The position numbers and the translations under genes are program-made. A DNA stretch of 6,794 nt from Ardenticatenales bacterium (GTDB lineage: Bacteria > Chloroflexota > Anaerolineae > Ardenticatenales > Ardenticatenaceae). Below, piece after piece: positions 5,445-6,794 of the stretch (position 1 is the first letter of the stretch; each line of letters starts with the position of its first letter). The notes below the pieces were generated by a model. The model was not told the origin of the DNA. It made no database searches and worked only from the letters and a program-made list of their open reading frames with translations. The stretch lies in NCBI GenBank assembly GCA_013812995.1, contig JACCSL010001038.1:1-6794 (forward strand), written 5' to 3'.

Positions 5445-6794
5445 TGCCTCATAAGCGGTAGATAGAGCGGGTAGGCTCCCTGAATGGTCCAGCTACCAAT
5501 CGTGTCGGGTCCCTGGAGTGTCCCATTATCATCCAGAGCCAACAGTTCGAGGTTGTACTGACCCATCGCCTCGCCCTTGAAGGCCACCGTGAATGTCAGG
5601 GTCACGCTGGGGCCATCCGCGCCGGTTCCCTGGACCAGACTCTCCGCCAGGAAGAGGCGCACCGTCTCGCTTTCAAGCACGCGCGGCTCACCAGGTGTTC
5701 CTGAAGCTACCAGCGTTTCAGCTGAGTTGAGCAGGTGGAGTGTCGAGGTCGTTCCTTCGGTGAAGCGAATCCACAGCGGACTCTCGTTGTCTTTGTTGCG
5801 CAGGCGCACGTCAAGGCTGTTCAAGTCTCGCCAGCGCAGGGGGTGCGTCCAGGTTAGCACATAGGTAGTGGTCATACCAACAGTACTTTCCCCCAGGCTC
5901 GGGCTGAACTCGCTCTCTCCCACGGTTGGGAGGAGAACCGAAAATGTCTGGGTATTGGATAGCCCGCCACCAGGCGTAGGATTGAAGACCCGCACCGAGA
6001 AGCTTCCCGTGCTGGAAATCAGGCTGCCAATGACACGCGCAGATAGTTGTGAGCTGCTGATAAAGGTGGTGGTCAGATTGACTCCATTCAATCGCACCAC
6101 CGAGCCCGGCACAAAGTTGTACCCATTGATGCGCGCGGTGAAGGAGGTCATGCTGGGGCTGAATACGGTCGAATCGGGCGACATGGAGGTAATGCGCGGC
6201 ACCGGGTTGGTCGTAGAGGCCGTCGCGCTCAGCGAGAGCGAATAGCTGCCGATGGTCGTCTCGCCGCTGCTCCTGGCCCGAATGCGATAGCGGCCTGTAT
6301 CCGGCAATGTAAAGAGGCTGATGAGCGCATCGCCATTCACCCCCGCACCATTGTCATCGCTGACCAGTACCCGGCCATCGGGTCTAAAAAGCGTAAAGAA
6401 GCTGTTGAGTAACCCTTTTTCGGTTCGACTCATGCGGATGGTGACGGCCTGCCCCCCTGTGGCATCAAAGTAATAGATATCCTGATCCGTGGCCGGGCTA
6501 ATCGTCCCTGCAAGGCTCTGCCCGACAGCCAGAATACGATAATCATTGGTGTCCAGCGCCCCCAGGGCATTCAGAGCCTCCCGTACATTGATGCGATGCT
6601 TGCTGACCGTTCCCCCCGTGCGTGTATCACGGATCACCGGGCCTGTGGTACGCAGCGCCAGAATAATCTCGCTGATAGGCGCAGTTGACCGCGCCGACTT
6701 GAGCAGGGCAATCGCCCCCGCGACATGCGGCGCAGCCATCGAGGTACCATCGAAGGTGGCAAAGTCCCCAGGCACCGAGGAGCGAATCGCTGAG
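5441..6794 (-). CDS. Secreted subtilisin-family (S8) protease, N-terminal part outside the window
   Basis: C-terminal 450 residues of an extracellular serine protease. The frame is open to the window edge (the GTG at 6775 is internal); numbering here starts at that codon. GTSMAAPHVAGA carries the catalytic Ser12; the Asp and His of the triad and the signal peptide lie outside. Following domains: the end of the protease fold to about 72; a PPC-type (pre-peptidase C-terminal) beta domain at about 77-183 (DQDIYYFDATGGQ, GRYRIRARSSG); an IPT/TIG immunoglobulin-like domain at about 192-281 (PRITSMSPDS, INGYNFVPGS); and an unnamed module at about 283-432 (LHLLN, VRLFLAESLV, YNLELLALDDNG, IGSWT). 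The tail is YPLYLPLMRQ. Such YLPL endings are, from memory, frequent in Chloroflexota secreted proteins. It is the first visible gene of the leftward run and ends in an ATGA overlap with the phosphoesterase. Confidence 0.95.
   Translation of the reverse strand, partial: SAIRSSVPGDFATFDGTSMAAPHVAGAIALLKSARSTAPISEIILALRTTGPVIRDTRTGGTVSKHRINVREALNALGALDTNDYRILAVGQSLAGTISPATDQDIYYFDATGGQAVTIRMSRTEKGLLNSFFTLFRPDGRVLVSDDNGAGVNGDALISLFTLPDTGRYRIRARSSGETTIGSYSLSLSATASTTNPVPRITSMSPDSTVFSPSMTSFTARINGYNFVPGSVVRLNGVNLTTTFISSSQLSARVIGSLISSTGSFSVRVFNPTPGGGLSNTQTFSVLLPTVGESEFSPSLGESTVGMTTTYVLTWTHPLRWRDLNSLDVRLRNKDNESPLWIRFTEGTTSTLHLLNSAETLVASGTPGEPRVLESETVRLFLAESLVQGTGADGPSVTLTFTVAFKGEAMGQYNLELLALDDNGTLQGPDTIGSWTIQGAYPLYLPLMRQ

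Noticed and set aside
4848..5465. Rightward 205-aa frame opposite the phosphoesterase
   Set aside because: It is the antisense shadow of a gene with intact catalytic motifs.
6773..6775. GTG as start of the protease
   Set aside because: It falls a few residues before the catalytic Ser motif, the frame continues to the window edge, and the rest of the protease domain must lie beyond.

Overview
The window is about 6.8 kb of fairly GC-rich bacterial chromosome with no rRNA, tRNA, CRISPR array or transposase gene. It most resembles a member of the Chloroflexota. The main clue is the secreted protease: it ends in a YLPL-type tail (YPLYLPLMRQ), a C-terminal signature I associate with extracellular proteins of that phylum, and it carries an unnamed C-terminal module also familiar from there. 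The phylum call is an inference from recalled patterns, at moderate confidence.

Left half (1 to 2834, + strand): a three-gene signalling cluster. It starts inside a membrane-bound HAMP-type sensor histidine kinase whose 5' end lies outside the window. A 31-nt gap with a good Shine-Dalgarno leads to a response regulator whose output is a class III nucleotidyl cyclase domain. Its last 11 nt overlap a glyoxalase II-like metallo-beta-lactamase-fold hydrolase. The simplest reading is that the kinase, perhaps with a second regulator upstream, controls cyclic nucleotide synthesis. The hydrolase is co-expressed by position, but its substrate is unknown.

Centre (2835 to 3274): a 440-nt gap between convergent gene sets. 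It holds a MITE/REP-like nested palindrome. A 19-bp inverted repeat (18/19 matching) bounds about 212 bp containing two near-perfect C-rich/G-rich palindromes inside a third pair of arms. A 15-bp direct repeat lies at both outer edges, like a target-site duplication.

Right half (3275 to 6794, - strand): four genes in one tightly overlapping leftward run. Their order of transcription is a subtilisin-family secreted protease (N-terminal part outside the window), a calcineurin-like metallophosphoesterase with an added C-terminal region, the octanoyltransferase LipB, and a small two-helix membrane protein. Overlaps are 4, 4 and 22 nt, so translational coupling is likely although the functions look unrelated.

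Points worth a second look are the nested palindromic element, a perfect 26-bp palindrome inside the phosphoesterase gene, an Asp where that enzyme family normally has a metal-binding His, a roughly 20-residue insertion in LipB next to its catalytic Lys, and a Gln in place of the usual adenine-selecting Lys in the cyclase. I see no clearly new multi-gene system. The kinase/cyclase/hydrolase cluster is the closest candidate.
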